A DNA stretch of 64,000 nucleotides from Vibrio qingdaonensis (lineage in GTDB: Bacteria; Pseudomonadota; Gammaproteobacteria; Enterobacterales; Vibrionaceae): assembly GCF_026191675.1 (NCBI RefSeq), contig NZ_JAKRRY010000025.1, positions 1 through 64,000 on the forward strand. The letters run 5' to 3'. Every line of letters begins with the position of its first letter. The first letter of the stretch is position 1. Below the pieces are notes generated by a model, which saw nothing but the letters and a program-made list of their open reading frames with translations, searched no databases and was not told the origin of the DNA. Shown here piece by piece: positions 16,539 to 25,834 of this stretch. Made by a program: the position numbers and the translations under genes.

Positions 16539-17942
16539 ATGTCGAAAACACTGTATGAAAAAGTCTATGATGCGCACGTCGCCGTAGAAGCCGAAGGTGA
16601 AAACCCAATTCTTTATATTGATCGTCACCTAGTCCATGAAGTGACCTCTCCACAAGCTTTTGATGGCTTGCGCGAGAAAGGTCGCCCAGTTCGCCAAGTC
16701 AATAAAACCTTCGCCACCATGGATCATAACGTCTCCACTACGACGAAAGACATTAACGCATCAGGTGAGATGGCTCGTATCCAAATGGAAACACTATCAA
16801 AAAACTGTGAAGAGTTTGGTGTCACACTGTATGACCTTAATCATAAATACCAAGGTATTGTGCATGTAATGGGCCCTGAACTTGGCATCACTCTTCCGGC
16901 GATGACCATTGTTTGTGGTGATTCTCACACCGCAACACATGGCGCTTTTGGCTCATTAGCATTCGGTATTGGCACGTCTGAAGTTGAGCACGTATTAGCA
17001 ACTCAAACTCTAAAACAGTCTCGTGCGAAAACCATGAAGATTGAAGTAAAAGGCAAAGTCGCGCCTGGCGTGACGGCCAAAGATATTGTGCTGGCTATTA
17101 TCGGTAAAACCACCGCCGCCGGCGGCACTGGCTATGTGGTCGAATTTTGTGGTGAAGCCATCACCGACCTTTCTATGGAAGGTCGAATGACCGTGTGTAA
17201 TATGGCCATTGAACTCGGTGCAAAAGCGGGTCTCATTGCCCCAGACGAAACGACATTTGAATACATCAAAGGTCGTAAGTTTGCCCCGCAAGGCAGCGAC
17301 TGGGATGCAGCCGTTGAGTATTGGAACACATTTAAAACCGATGCTGATGCGACGTTTGATGCAGTTGTGACACTCAATGGTGCCGACATTAAGCCTCAAG
17401 TCACATGGGGTACCAATCCGGGTCAAGTGATCGCAGTAGATCAACCCATTCCAGCACCAGAAAGCTTTGCAGACCCAGTAGAGAAAATGTCTGCGGAAAA
17501 AGCATTAGCGTATATGGGACTTGAAGCGGGTAAATCCCTAACCGATTATAACGTCGATAAAGTCTTTGTCGGCTCTTGTACTAACTCTCGCATCGAAGAC
17601 ATGCGCGCCGCCGCCGCTGTTGCGAAAGGTCGCAGCGTTGCGTCCCACGTACAAGCATTAATTGTTCCAGGCTCTGAACAGGTGAAAGCACAAGCAGAAG
17701 CAGAAGGCTTAGATGTTATCTTTAAAGAAGCTGGATTTGAGTGGCGTCTACCTGGCTGCTCTATGTGTTTAGCGATGAACAATGACCGATTGGGTCCTCA
17801 AGAGCGCTGCGCGTCTACCAGTAACCGTAACTTCGAAGGTCGCCAAGGCCGTGATGGCCGTACTCACTTAGTCAGCCCTGCGATGGCTGCAGCCGCCGCT
17901 ATTGCTGGCCATTTTGTTGATATCAGAGAATTGGACTCATAA
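16539..17942 (+). CDS. leuC: 3-isopropylmalate dehydratase large subunit
   Basis: Large subunit of isopropylmalate isomerase, an aconitase-family 4Fe-4S enzyme that interconverts 2- and 3-isopropylmalate with LeuD. The three cluster ligands are visible: Cys347 (GSCTNSR) and Cys407/Cys410 (GCSMC). The family motif GDSHTATHGAFG is near residue 128. The 467-residue length is typical. AAGGAA precedes the ATG. leuD starts 10 bp downstream. Confidence 0.98.
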   Translation: MSKTLYEKVYDAHVAVEAEGENPILYIDRHLVHEVTSPQAFDGLREKGRPVRQVNKTFATMDHNVSTTTKDINASGEMARIQMETLSKNCEEFGVTLYDLNHKYQGIVHVMGPELGITLPAMTIVCGDSHTATHGAFGSLAFGIGTSEVEHVLATQTLKQSRAKTMKIEVKGKVAPGVTAKDIVLAIIGKTTAAGGTGYVVEFCGEAITDLSMEGRMTVCNMAIELGAKAGLIAPDETTFEYIKGRKFAPQGSDWDAAVEYWNTFKTDADATFDAVVTLNGADIKPQVTWGTNPGQVIAVDQPIPAPESFADPVEKMSAEKALAYMGLEAGKSLTDYNVDKVFVGSCTNSRIEDMRAAAAVAKGRSVASHVQALIVPGSEQVKAQAEAEGLDVIFKEAGFEWRLPGCSMCLAMNNDRLGPQERCASTSNRNFEGRQGRDGRTHLVSPAMAAAAAIAGHFVDIRELDS

Positions 17943-17952
17943 GGAATAACAC

Positions 17953-18555
17953 ATGTCAGGATTTAAACAACACACAGGGTTAGTCGTCCCTTTAGATATC
18001 GCTAATATCGACACTGATGCGATTATTCCTAAGCAATTTTTGCAAAAAGTCACCCGTACTGGTTTTGGTCAGCACCTGTTCAATGACTGGCGCTTCCTGG
18101 ATGACGCTGGTCAGCAACCTAACCCAGAATTCATCATGAATGCACCACGTTATCAAGGCGCTAGCATTTTGCTCGCGCGTGAAAATTTTGGCTGTGGCTC
18201 TTCACGAGAGCACGCTCCTTGGGCATTGGCAGACTATGGTATCCAAGTGATGATCGCCCCAAGCTTTGCCGATATTTTTTACGGTAACTCCATCAACAAC
18301 CAAATGGTACCCGTTCGCCTAACTGAGCAAGAAGTCGATGAACTGTTTCACTTTGTTGCTGACAATGAAGGGGCGGACATTACCGTCGATTTAGAGTCAA
18401 TGACGGTATCAGCAAATGGTAAAACATATTCATTTGAAATTGATGAATTCCGTCGCCACTGTTTGCTAAACGGTTTGGATAATATTGGTTTGACACTGCA
18501 ACACGCCGATAAGATAGCCGCTTATGAAGCGCAAATTCCAAGCTTTTTAAAATAA
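17953..18555 (+). CDS. leuD: 3-isopropylmalate dehydratase small subunit
   Basis: Small swivelling-domain subunit of isopropylmalate isomerase, the partner of LeuC. The 200-residue protein shows DTDAIIPKQFL near the start and the signature NFGCGSSREHAPWAL near residue 78. AAGGAA lies upstream of the ATG. It is the last gene of the leucine operon, followed by a terminator. Confidence 0.98.
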   Translation: MSGFKQHTGLVVPLDIANIDTDAIIPKQFLQKVTRTGFGQHLFNDWRFLDDAGQQPNPEFIMNAPRYQGASILLARENFGCGSSREHAPWALADYGIQVMIAPSFADIFYGNSINNQMVPVRLTEQEVDELFHFVADNEGADITVDLESMTVSANGKTYSFEIDEFRRHCLLNGLDNIGLTLQHADKIAAYEAQIPSFLK

Positions 18556-18583
18556 GCTTTTCAATCAGCATTGATTTGGCATC

Positions 18584-18610
18584 AATCCCGGCTCGTTAGC
18601 CGGGATTTTT
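18584..18610 (+). terminator. leuABCD terminator
   Basis: AATCCCGGCT (18584-18593) and AGCCGGGATT (18598-18607) flank a 4-nt loop, then a run of Ts. Confidence 0.92.
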
Positions 18611-18759
18611 ACATCTATCACCGACGCTTATTTCGCTTTTAAGTACACGAAGCCGTGGCTTGCTTTCCTGCCATCCATGACAATAATTATTTCAGGATGA
18701 AAGTTTATCACGCTGGCAAAGGTCTTTTAAACCAGCCACTATCAATACGGATGTTCATT

Positions 18760-19539
18760 ATGTTTCGACTATTCTCATTTATTGCCCTTTTCCTGGCGAC
18801 CAACGTGTTGGCCGCCCCAAAATCCGAACTTTGGGATTTCTGGAATATAAGTGACGAGTCCAATGCCCAGGTGATTTCTCATCAGCCTTGGCAACAGTTT
18901 CTTGACCGCTATCTTGTGACTGAGGGCGAGAATACTTTAGTTCGCTACGTACGCGTGTCTAGCGATGACAAGCAAAACTTAAAGCGTTATCTAGAACAAC
19001 TTGCCAGTATCGATCCAAGAACACTGAATCAAGCAGAGCAGTATGCTTACTGGGTAAACCTTTATAACGCGATCACTGTAGACCTTATTCTTGACCGTTA
19101 TCCAGTAAAATCCATCACCAAACTTGGTGGGCTATTTAGCTTTGGTCCTTGGGGAGATGATGTCATTACCATCGCAGGTCAAACACTGACACTGAATGAT
19201 ATTGAACACCGGATCTTGCGACCAATTTGGAACGACCCACGCACACACTACGCGGTAAATTGTGCCAGTCTAGGCTGCCCTAATTTGCAGACTCAAGCCT
19301 TTAACGCGCAAAACAGCAATGCGCTACTCGATCAAGCAGCGGCAACATACATAAATAGCAGCAAAGGCATTAACATACAGGGAGACAAAGCGACTCTGTC
19401 TTCCATCTACGAGTGGTTTGCCGAAGATTTTTCTGCGCAAGGTGGGGTGATGGCACATATCAGCCAATACCGTCCAGAAGTCGCTCAGTTCAAAGGGAAA
19501 CTTGACTACGATTATGACTGGGCATTGAATTCAAAATAA
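18760..19539 (+). CDS. DUF547 domain-containing exported protein
   Basis: Secreted or periplasmic protein of unknown biochemical role. The start at 18760 gives a clean signal peptide (MFRLFSFIALFLATNVLAA, cleavage about residue 19) and has GGA eight bases upstream; the frame is open further upstream to 18655 and an ATG also exists at 18751, but both place non-signal residues ahead. The DUF547 core is visible as AYWVNLYNAITVDLIL, SLGCPNL with a preceding HYAVNCAS, and a conserved C-terminal YDYDWALN. The 259-residue length is usual. It stands alone between the leucine operon and the convergent DUF924 gene. Confidence 0.88.
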   Translation: MFRLFSFIALFLATNVLAAPKSELWDFWNISDESNAQVISHQPWQQFLDRYLVTEGENTLVRYVRVSSDDKQNLKRYLEQLASIDPRTLNQAEQYAYWVNLYNAITVDLILDRYPVKSITKLGGLFSFGPWGDDVITIAGQTLTLNDIEHRILRPIWNDPRTHYAVNCASLGCPNLQTQAFNAQNSNALLDQAAATYINSSKGINIQGDKATLSSIYEWFAEDFSAQGGVMAHISQYRPEVAQFKGKLDYDYDWALNSK

Positions 19540-19581
19540 CGCAAACTAGCGTTATTTGCATAGGGAGAAACAACCGCCGAG

Positions 19582-20124
19582 CTAAAAGCTCGACCCAGGT
19601 TGCGTTAAAAACTCGATTTCTTCCTGTGTAGACAGGCGTCCTAAAATGTCATTTCGATGTGGGTAGCGCCCAAAACGCGCAATAATGGCTTGGTGGCGCT
19701 GTTCAAAATCAAGGGTAGATTCAACACCATTTTGGGTAAATAATTTAACTGCGCGCTCGTGAATCACTATTGATTCACTGTGCATGAATGGCATATATAA
19801 AAAGGTACGCTCTTGTGTACTGAGCGCGGCATCTAACTTAAGCGCAATACACTCTTGCGCTAAAACAAGAGCCATGGGATCGCAAGAAAACGCACCCACT
19901 TGATCGCGATACAGGTTTCGAGAAAACTGATCCAGCACGATCACTTCAGCCAAGCGCCCTTGCGCGCACTCTCTCCATGAAGACAATTCACCAGCAGCGG
20001 CAGCAGCATGTAATTGAGTAAATCGCTTAGCAATAACCGCATCAATCGACGCCCCGCCAGAAAACCAATCACTCGGCGTCAATTCATCGAACCAAAATGT
20101 TAATACATCCTTGTATTCCATCAT
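19582..20124 (-). CDS. DUF924 family protein
   Basis: Conserved cytosolic protein of unknown function. The 180-residue sequence has the family opening VLTFWFDELTPSDWF, the central motif VIVLDQFSRNLYRD and FLYMPFMHSE, followed by FGRYPHRNDILGR. These motifs define DUF924, a helical family distantly like tetratricopeptide folds. Its start overlaps the last base of the djlA stop, so both are in one minus-strand operon. No function can be deduced from the sequence. Confidence 0.92.
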   Translation of the reverse strand: MMEYKDVLTFWFDELTPSDWFSGGASIDAVIAKRFTQLHAAAAAGELSSWRECAQGRLAEVIVLDQFSRNLYRDQVGAFSCDPMALVLAQECIALKLDAALSTQERTFLYMPFMHSESIVIHERAVKLFTQNGVESTLDFEQRHQAIIARFGRYPHRNDILGRLSTQEEIEFLTQPGSSF

Positions 20125-20966
20125 TATTTAAATCCTTTTACCTTTTTGATTAAGTCATAGGCTTTTTGAATTTCCTGAGACTTTTCTTTTGCTACATTCA
20201 TCATTTCTGGCGGTAAACCTTTCGCCATCAACTTGTCAGGATGGTGCTCGTTCATCAATTTACGATGCGCACGCTTAAGTGTTTTTGCATCCGCCGATTC
20301 ATCAACCCCTAGAACATTATAGGCATCTGATAATTGAGACGCGCTGCTCGCCTGCTGCCAACTGCCACCTTGACCGCCTTGATATTGACCCCCTTCAAAT
20401 CCACCATGTTGGAATCGAAATGCCGCTTCTTGCATACGCAGTCGTTGCTCTAACTGTTCCGCAGAAAAACCTAACCCCTGTGCGATACGATGCAACACAT
20501 CACGCTCAGTTGGGTGGATGCTGCCATCCGCAAAGGCGGCGGAAATCTGCAGCTCCAAAAAAAACTGCAACAGATCATGACGGCCACCAGAAGAGATTCT
20601 CACCTTGTCAAGTGTGCGCTCTAAGGGGAAATCCGCCTCTTTTCCTAGTCTAAATGCATTCTGAGCCTGCTTTTTTTGCTCACTATTAAGGTTCATACGA
20701 TCCATCATAATGGTTGCAAGCTGAATCTCTTCTTGAGTCACTTGGCCTTTTGCTTTGGCCACATGCCCCATGACTGCATAAGCAGAATTTAAAAATTCTT
20801 GCTGGCGCTCTTCCTGATTAACTCCACCAAACCCACTGCGATTGAACCCAGCACGGTTCAAGCGCCTTGCTTTATCAAACTGGTGCCCAAGGAACAATCC
20901 AAACAAGGCACCAAGAGGCCCGCCGAAGAGTATGCCAAAGAATACACCTAAAATTTTTCCTATCAT
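20124..20966 (-). CDS. djlA: Co-chaperone DjlA
   Basis: Membrane-anchored J-domain protein that stimulates DnaK. The start at 20966 gives an N-terminal glycine-rich transmembrane segment (MIGKILGVFFGILFGGPLGA), a TerB-like central helical domain (about residues 55-165), a Gln/Gly-rich linker, and a C-terminal J domain with its HPD tripeptide (HHPDK). That N-terminus is the known DjlA anchor, so I reject the 23 extra codons of the open frame upstream. Length is 280 residues. It is followed directly by the DUF924 gene and is divergent from lptD. Confidence 0.92.
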   Translation of the reverse strand: MIGKILGVFFGILFGGPLGALFGLFLGHQFDKARRLNRAGFNRSGFGGVNQEERQQEFLNSAYAVMGHVAKAKGQVTQEEIQLATIMMDRMNLNSEQKKQAQNAFRLGKEADFPLERTLDKVRISSGGRHDLLQFFLELQISAAFADGSIHPTERDVLHRIAQGLGFSAEQLEQRLRMQEAAFRFQHGGFEGGQYQGGQGGSWQQASSASQLSDAYNVLGVDESADAKTLKRAHRKLMNEHHPDKLMAKGLPPEMMNVAKEKSQEIQKAYDLIKKVKGFK

Positions 20967-21125
20967 TTGTATAATGTGCTCTCTATCTATGAATTTTTGC
21001 GTTGATTCGCAGTCTACTAGTGTCTGTAAGGTCAATTTCCTTTATGATAGGAACCGTCTTATATACGATTCAATATCAATCGTTTTCAATAGAATGAATC
21101 AAGTTAAACAGGATAGTACAACTCG

Positions 21126-23441
21126 ATGTCACGTTATTCACGCTCATATCTAGCGGCTTCTGTCGCTGCTGCGCTGCTCGCGTCCTACGCACACGCCGAA
21201 GATACATCGAAAAATAATGGGCAAACTATGCCTCCAACAGACCAGTGCTCTGTTGATACTGCACAAAGTTCTGATTCCAATCAAGAGCCAATCAATATTG
21301 AAGCCGACTCATTAGAGGCGATCAATGGTCAGCGCGCGACCTATAAAGGGGATGTGGTTGTCACTCAAGGCAATAAAACCATCACCGCGGATCAAGTAAC
21401 GCTGCACCAACAAGAAAGCATTGTTGTTGGTGAGGGCAACGTTGTCATGAATGATGGTGAGATCAAAGTGGTATCGGATAAAGTCACTAATAACCTAAGT
21501 AAAGATGATCTGACACTCGAAAATACTCAATACGAATTTCTTTGCACCCCTGGACGTGGTGAAGCTGTTTTTATCTCTAAAACAGGCAAGAAAATGTATG
21601 AAATTGAGGATGGCTCTATCACTTCTTGTCCAGAAGGTGATAATTCATGGCGCTTCTTAGCAAGCGATATGGACATAGACCCTAATGAAGAAGTGGCAAC
21701 ACTCTACAATGCGAGAGTTGAAGTTCAAAAAGTGCCTATATTCTATTTGCCTTATATGCAAATGCCAATTGGTGATAAACGTAAAACAGGTGTATTACGT
21801 CCGTCGGCCTCACTTGGCTCTAAAAACGGTTTTGAATTTTCACTGCCGGTTTACTGGAACCTTGCCGAAAATTACGATTTGCTCACTACTTTTAATTATA
21901 TGCAAAATCGTGGTTTACAGCTCAAAGGTAACTTTAGATACTTAACTGCTGGCAGCAACGGACAATTACGAGCTGAAGTCTTGGGAACCGACAAAAAATA
22001 TGAAGATAAAGGTGCTAGGTGGGCCGCTCAATTTAATAACAACACCTCTTTCAACCAAAACTGGGGATTAAGAGTAGATTACTCTCAAGTGAGTGATATT
22101 GAATATTTCACAGATATGGACTCAAGCCTTGGTAACCGTTCTGACGGTCAACTTCTTCAAGAGGGAGAGCTCACCTTTAGAAATGAACGCTGGGACACTG
22201 CAGTCAGAGTTCGTGACTTCCAGATACTTGTTGATAACAGTAAACCTTACCAACTAGCTCCTCAGTTTGAAGCAGATTACCACCTGCCAAATATCTATGG
22301 AGACCTAAATTTTGATTTCATCAGTCACATTTCTCATTTCGTAACCGATGACACAACAAAACCAGAAGCCACTCGAGTCCATTTTGAACCCGGTATAACA
22401 CTGCCACTTGCTACCACCTGGGGAACGTGGACGACAGAAGCTAGATACCTTTCAACATATTACGACCAAGACATCAGAGATTTAGTCTATGATAACAATG
22501 GTAACGTGAGACCGTTGGAAGAAAGCGTATTTAGAAATATTCCCCAATTTAGAACTCATGCAGGCGTAGTATTGGAGCGTGGGACCACCATGGTTAAGGA
22601 CTACACACAGACCCTAGAGCCGCAAATTCAATATTTATATGTACCAGAAGTAAATCAAGATGGCATTTATGAATACGACACCACTCTTTTACAAACAGAT
22701 TATTACGGGCTGTTCCGTTCTAGGAAGTACAGTGGTGTCGATAAAATTGCAGCAGCGAACCAAATTAGTTATGGCGCCTCAAGTCGATTTTATGATAGTT
22801 CAAACAAAGAGCGATTGGCCGTCTCATTTGGTCAAATCTATTATCTTGATGCGGGTACGAAAAACCCTAACTCTTACCCTGATGCATCATCAAACTACTC
22901 TGCCTGGGCTGTAGAAACAGATTTCAATTATAACGACCGTATTTTCTATCGCGGTGGTATTCAATATGATGTTGACGGTTCCCAGATCTCACTCGGCAAC
23001 TCAACTCTGGAGTACCGTGTAGGTAGTGACTATATTCAAGCGAACTATCGCTATGTCACTAAAGAGTACATTGAAAATACCGTGAACCTCGGAGATATAA
23101 CAAATATCACTAAGAATGGTATTTCACAAGTAGGCCTGCTAGGAGGCTATCGCATTAATACCAACTGGATAATGAGTGGGCAGTATTATTACGACACGAC
23201 CGAAAACGTGTCTATGGAGTGGCTTGCTCAAATTCAATATGAATCAGACTGTTGGTATTTAGGCTTTGATTTAAGTAAGCAGCTTCGCTCTTGGGAAAAC
23301 GGCATTGGTCAGGATCCTATTTTCGAAGAAAACATCCGAGTCAACTTCGGAATAACCGGGCTTGGGGGTAGTACTGCGCCCCCACCGTCACCGAATGGTA
23401 ACGCATTGAAATATAGCCGACCTTTTACATTGAGTAACTAA
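21126..23441 (+). CDS. lptD: LPS assembly outer-membrane protein LptD
   Basis: Outer-membrane beta-barrel that inserts lipopolysaccharide into the outer leaflet with LptE. The 771-residue protein has a signal peptide (cleaved after AHA at residue 24), an OstA/LptA-like jellyroll (about residues 50-165), and a long beta-barrel. The only cysteines are C41, C140, C168 and C709. E. coli has a C-terminal vicinal pair (724/725); here a single C709 takes its place, and C140 is extra in the N-terminal part. That changes the disulfide options. It heads the run lptD-surA-pdxA-rsmA-apaG-apaH. Confidence 0.96.
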   Translation: MSRYSRSYLAASVAAALLASYAHAEDTSKNNGQTMPPTDQCSVDTAQSSDSNQEPINIEADSLEAINGQRATYKGDVVVTQGNKTITADQVTLHQQESIVVGEGNVVMNDGEIKVVSDKVTNNLSKDDLTLENTQYEFLCTPGRGEAVFISKTGKKMYEIEDGSITSCPEGDNSWRFLASDMDIDPNEEVATLYNARVEVQKVPIFYLPYMQMPIGDKRKTGVLRPSASLGSKNGFEFSLPVYWNLAENYDLLTTFNYMQNRGLQLKGNFRYLTAGSNGQLRAEVLGTDKKYEDKGARWAAQFNNNTSFNQNWGLRVDYSQVSDIEYFTDMDSSLGNRSDGQLLQEGELTFRNERWDTAVRVRDFQILVDNSKPYQLAPQFEADYHLPNIYGDLNFDFISHISHFVTDDTTKPEATRVHFEPGITLPLATTWGTWTTEARYLSTYYDQDIRDLVYDNNGNVRPLEESVFRNIPQFRTHAGVVLERGTTMVKDYTQTLEPQIQYLYVPEVNQDGIYEYDTTLLQTDYYGLFRSRKYSGVDKIAAANQISYGASSRFYDSSNKERLAVSFGQIYYLDAGTKNPNSYPDASSNYSAWAVETDFNYNDRIFYRGGIQYDVDGSQISLGNSTLEYRVGSDYIQANYRYVTKEYIENTVNLGDITNITKNGISQVGLLGGYRINTNWIMSGQYYYDTTENVSMEWLAQIQYESDCWYLGFDLSKQLRSWENGIGQDPIFEENIRVNFGITGLGGSTAPPPSPNGNALKYSRPFTLSN

Positions 23442-23465
23442 GCTATTCAGTTCAAGGAACTTTAT

Positions 23466-23496
23466 AAACTTCTCCCACTCTTAGTTGGAGAAGTTT
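23466..23496. other. lptD-surA intercistronic hairpin
   Basis: AAACTTCTCC (23466-23475) and GGAGAAGTTT (23487-23496) flank an 11-nt loop just upstream of the surA Shine-Dalgarno. There is no T-tract, so it is more likely to affect stability or translation than to terminate. Confidence 0.7.
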
Positions 23497-23511
23497 ACAC
23501 TAGGAATATCG

Positions 23512-24816
23512 ATGAAATTTATTAGCAAAATTCTCTCTACCTTATTATGCGCGACCGTCGCACTGCACGCGCTTGCGGCACCGGTTGAACTAGATAGAGT
23601 ACGCATCGTGGTTAACGATGGCGTTATTTTACAAAGCGACATTGAGTCAGCCACAAAGACTCTGTTTGCCAATGCGAAAAAAAACAACCAAGAGTTGCCA
23701 TCACAAGACATCATTCAAGAGCAAATCCTCGATAAGTTAATTTTAGAAAAGCTGCAGCTTCAAGAAGCGGAAAGAATTGGGGTTCGAATCGATGATAATC
23801 GCCTTGAAGAAACGTTAAAGGACATTGCAAAAAACAACCAACAAAGCGTGGCTCAGCTTCGCCAAACTGTCGCAGAGGAAGGCTTGGGTTGGGAATCATT
23901 TCGTGAGCAAATTCGTGACGAAATTGCCGCTAGTGAAGCGCGCAACGCTATGGTTAGACAGCGTATTAACATCCTACCAGCAGAAGTCGACAACCTCGCA
24001 GAGCTACTTGCACAAGAAAGCAATGCCACCGTCACCTATAACATTCGCCATATTCAATTACGTTTCAAAGAGGGTGAAGACAAAAGTGACGTTGAGAAGC
24101 AGGCAAAAGATATCGTCGCCAAGCTTAAAGATGGTGAAGACTTTGCCACCATGGCTTACACCTACTCAAAAGGTCCCAAAGCCCTAGAGGGCGGTGATTG
24201 GGGTTGGATGCGAAAAGAAGAAATGCCCACTATTTTTGCTGACCAAATCAAAATGCAAACTAAAGGTAGCATTATTGGTCCATTCCGCAGTGGTGTAGGG
24301 TTCCATATCCTGAAGATTGAAGACGTTAAAGGCCTAGAAACCGTTTCGGTCACTGAAGTGAACGCGCGTCATATTCTAATAAAACCAACCGTCATTTTGA
24401 GCGATGAAGGCGTTAAGCGTGCCCTCAACAGCTACATTCAAAAAATTCAAAACGGTGATGCTACCTTCGCAGAACTTGCCGAGCAATACAGCGCCGATCC
24501 TGGCTCTGCCGCTCAAGGCGGCGAACTTGGTTACCAAACCCCTGAACTGTATGTGCCTGAATTTAAACACCAGGTAGAAACATTGCCTATCGGTCAAATC
24601 AGTGCTCCATTTAAAACCGTTCACGGTTGGCATATCGTCGAAGTCTTAGACCGACGTGATGTCGATAAAACGGGTTCTGCGATGCAAAACCGTGCTTATC
24701 GCATTTTGTTTAACCGTAAGTTCAACGAAGAAGCTTCCGCATGGATGCAAGAAATCCGCGCTAGCGCGTTTGTTGAAATGATCAAAGATGAAGACACTGA
24801 TGATGACAGCAACTAA
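23512..24816 (+). CDS. surA: Periplasmic chaperone / peptidyl-prolyl isomerase SurA
   Basis: Periplasmic chaperone for outer-membrane proteins, including LptD encoded just upstream. The ATG at 23512 is chosen because AGGAA lies five bases before it and the product begins with a signal peptide (MKFISKILSTLLCATVALHALAA); a nine-codon upstream extension is spurious. The 434-residue protein has the SurA N-terminal domain (VELDRVRIVVNDGVI) and two parvulin domains (about residues 175-275 and 287-385, each with a NARHIL/NIRHIQ opening). The second ends in GWHIVEVLDRR. Confidence 0.96.
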   Translation: MKFISKILSTLLCATVALHALAAPVELDRVRIVVNDGVILQSDIESATKTLFANAKKNNQELPSQDIIQEQILDKLILEKLQLQEAERIGVRIDDNRLEETLKDIAKNNQQSVAQLRQTVAEEGLGWESFREQIRDEIAASEARNAMVRQRINILPAEVDNLAELLAQESNATVTYNIRHIQLRFKEGEDKSDVEKQAKDIVAKLKDGEDFATMAYTYSKGPKALEGGDWGWMRKEEMPTIFADQIKMQTKGSIIGPFRSGVGFHILKIEDVKGLETVSVTEVNARHILIKPTVILSDEGVKRALNSYIQKIQNGDATFAELAEQYSADPGSAAQGGELGYQTPELYVPEFKHQVETLPIGQISAPFKTVHGWHIVEVLDRRDVDKTGSAMQNRAYRILFNRKFNEEASAWMQEIRASAFVEMIKDEDTDDDSN

Positions 24817-24841
24817 TCAAGCCACTGAGCAAGCCGATTCT

Positions 24842-25834
24842 ATGTTAAGAAAAACAAAACGAATCCTCATCACCGCGGGAGAGCCTGCTGGTATTGGCCC
24901 CGATCTGGTTGTCGCCCTATCCCAACGCGAATGGCCTTATCAGATCGTGGTCTGCGCCGATAAGTCTCTGATAGCCGAGCGAGCAAAACAGCTTAATACG
25001 GATTTATCGCTCATCGATTACGATAAGGCATGTCAGGAGAAGCATCAGGTTGGTACTCTCGTTATCCTGCATGAACCATTAAGCTCCCCAGCACAAGCGG
25101 GAAAGCTCGATGAGTCTAACGGTCAGTACGTATTAAATACGCTAGAAAAAGCAGCAAAAGGCTGTATGAATGGCGAGTTTGATGCTATTGTCACCGGCCC
25201 TGTGCATAAAGGGGTGATCAACCGTGCTGGTGTCAGCTTCAGCGGCCATACAGAGTTCTTTGCTGAAGTGTCAAATACACCGCTCGTCGTAATGATGTTG
25301 GCTACCGAAGGCCTACGTACTGCATTAGTCACGACCCACTTGCCTTTGACGGCCGTTTCTGCCGCGATAACCAAAGAGCGCGTTGCCAGTATCATAGAGA
25401 TACTGCACCATGACCTCGTTAGCAAGTTTGGTATTGATCATCCAACTATTTATGTATGTGGGTTAAACCCCCACGCAGGAGAAGATGGTGTTCTAGGTTC
25501 GGAGGAAATCGACACGATTACACCAACGCTAGACACCCTTCGCAGGGAAAAAGGTTATAACCTTATCGGCCCACTACCTGCCGATACGATTTTCAATGAC
25601 AAATACCTGCGCGATGCAGACGCTGTTTTAGGTATGTATCACGACCAAGTGCTTCCTGTATTAAAATACAAAGGCTTTGGTCGTTCAGTAAATATCACAC
25701 TTGGTCTACCCTTTATAAGGACATCGGTTGATCATGGCACTGCTTTAGATCTTGCAGGCACTGGCCTTGCAGACTTTGGCAGCTTTGAGACAGCATTAGC
25801 ATACGCGATAGATTTAGTAGAGAGCAGACAATGA
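24842..25834 (+). CDS. pdxA: 4-hydroxythreonine-4-phosphate dehydrogenase
   Basis: NAD-dependent oxidation of 4-phosphohydroxy-L-threonine in pyridoxal phosphate synthesis. The metal-binding histidines lie in TTHLPL, NPHAGEDG and MYHDQVLP. The reading frame opens at 24788 inside surA, with Mets at 24788, 24800 and 24803. I prefer the ATG at 24842 because the 330-residue product then begins like known PdxA proteins (KTKRILITAGEPAGIGPDL). An overlapping start remains possible. The stop overlaps the rsmA start by four bases. Confidence 0.93.
   Translation: MLRKTKRILITAGEPAGIGPDLVVALSQREWPYQIVVCADKSLIAERAKQLNTDLSLIDYDKACQEKHQVGTLVILHEPLSSPAQAGKLDESNGQYVLNTLEKAAKGCMNGEFDAIVTGPVHKGVINRAGVSFSGHTEFFAEVSNTPLVVMMLATEGLRTALVTTHLPLTAVSAAITKERVASIIEILHHDLVSKFGIDHPTIYVCGLNPHAGEDGVLGSEEIDTITPTLDTLRREKGYNLIGPLPADTIFNDKYLRDADAVLGMYHDQVLPVLKYKGFGRSVNITLGLPFIRTSVDHGTALDLAGTGLADFGSFETALAYAIDLVESRQ

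Noticed and set aside
21050..21080. GGAAC element upstream of lptD considered as a sigma-E promoter
   Set aside because: The -35-like GGAACC is present, but candidate -10 TCAA elements are 13 or 19 bp away instead of about 16, so the match is not convincing.
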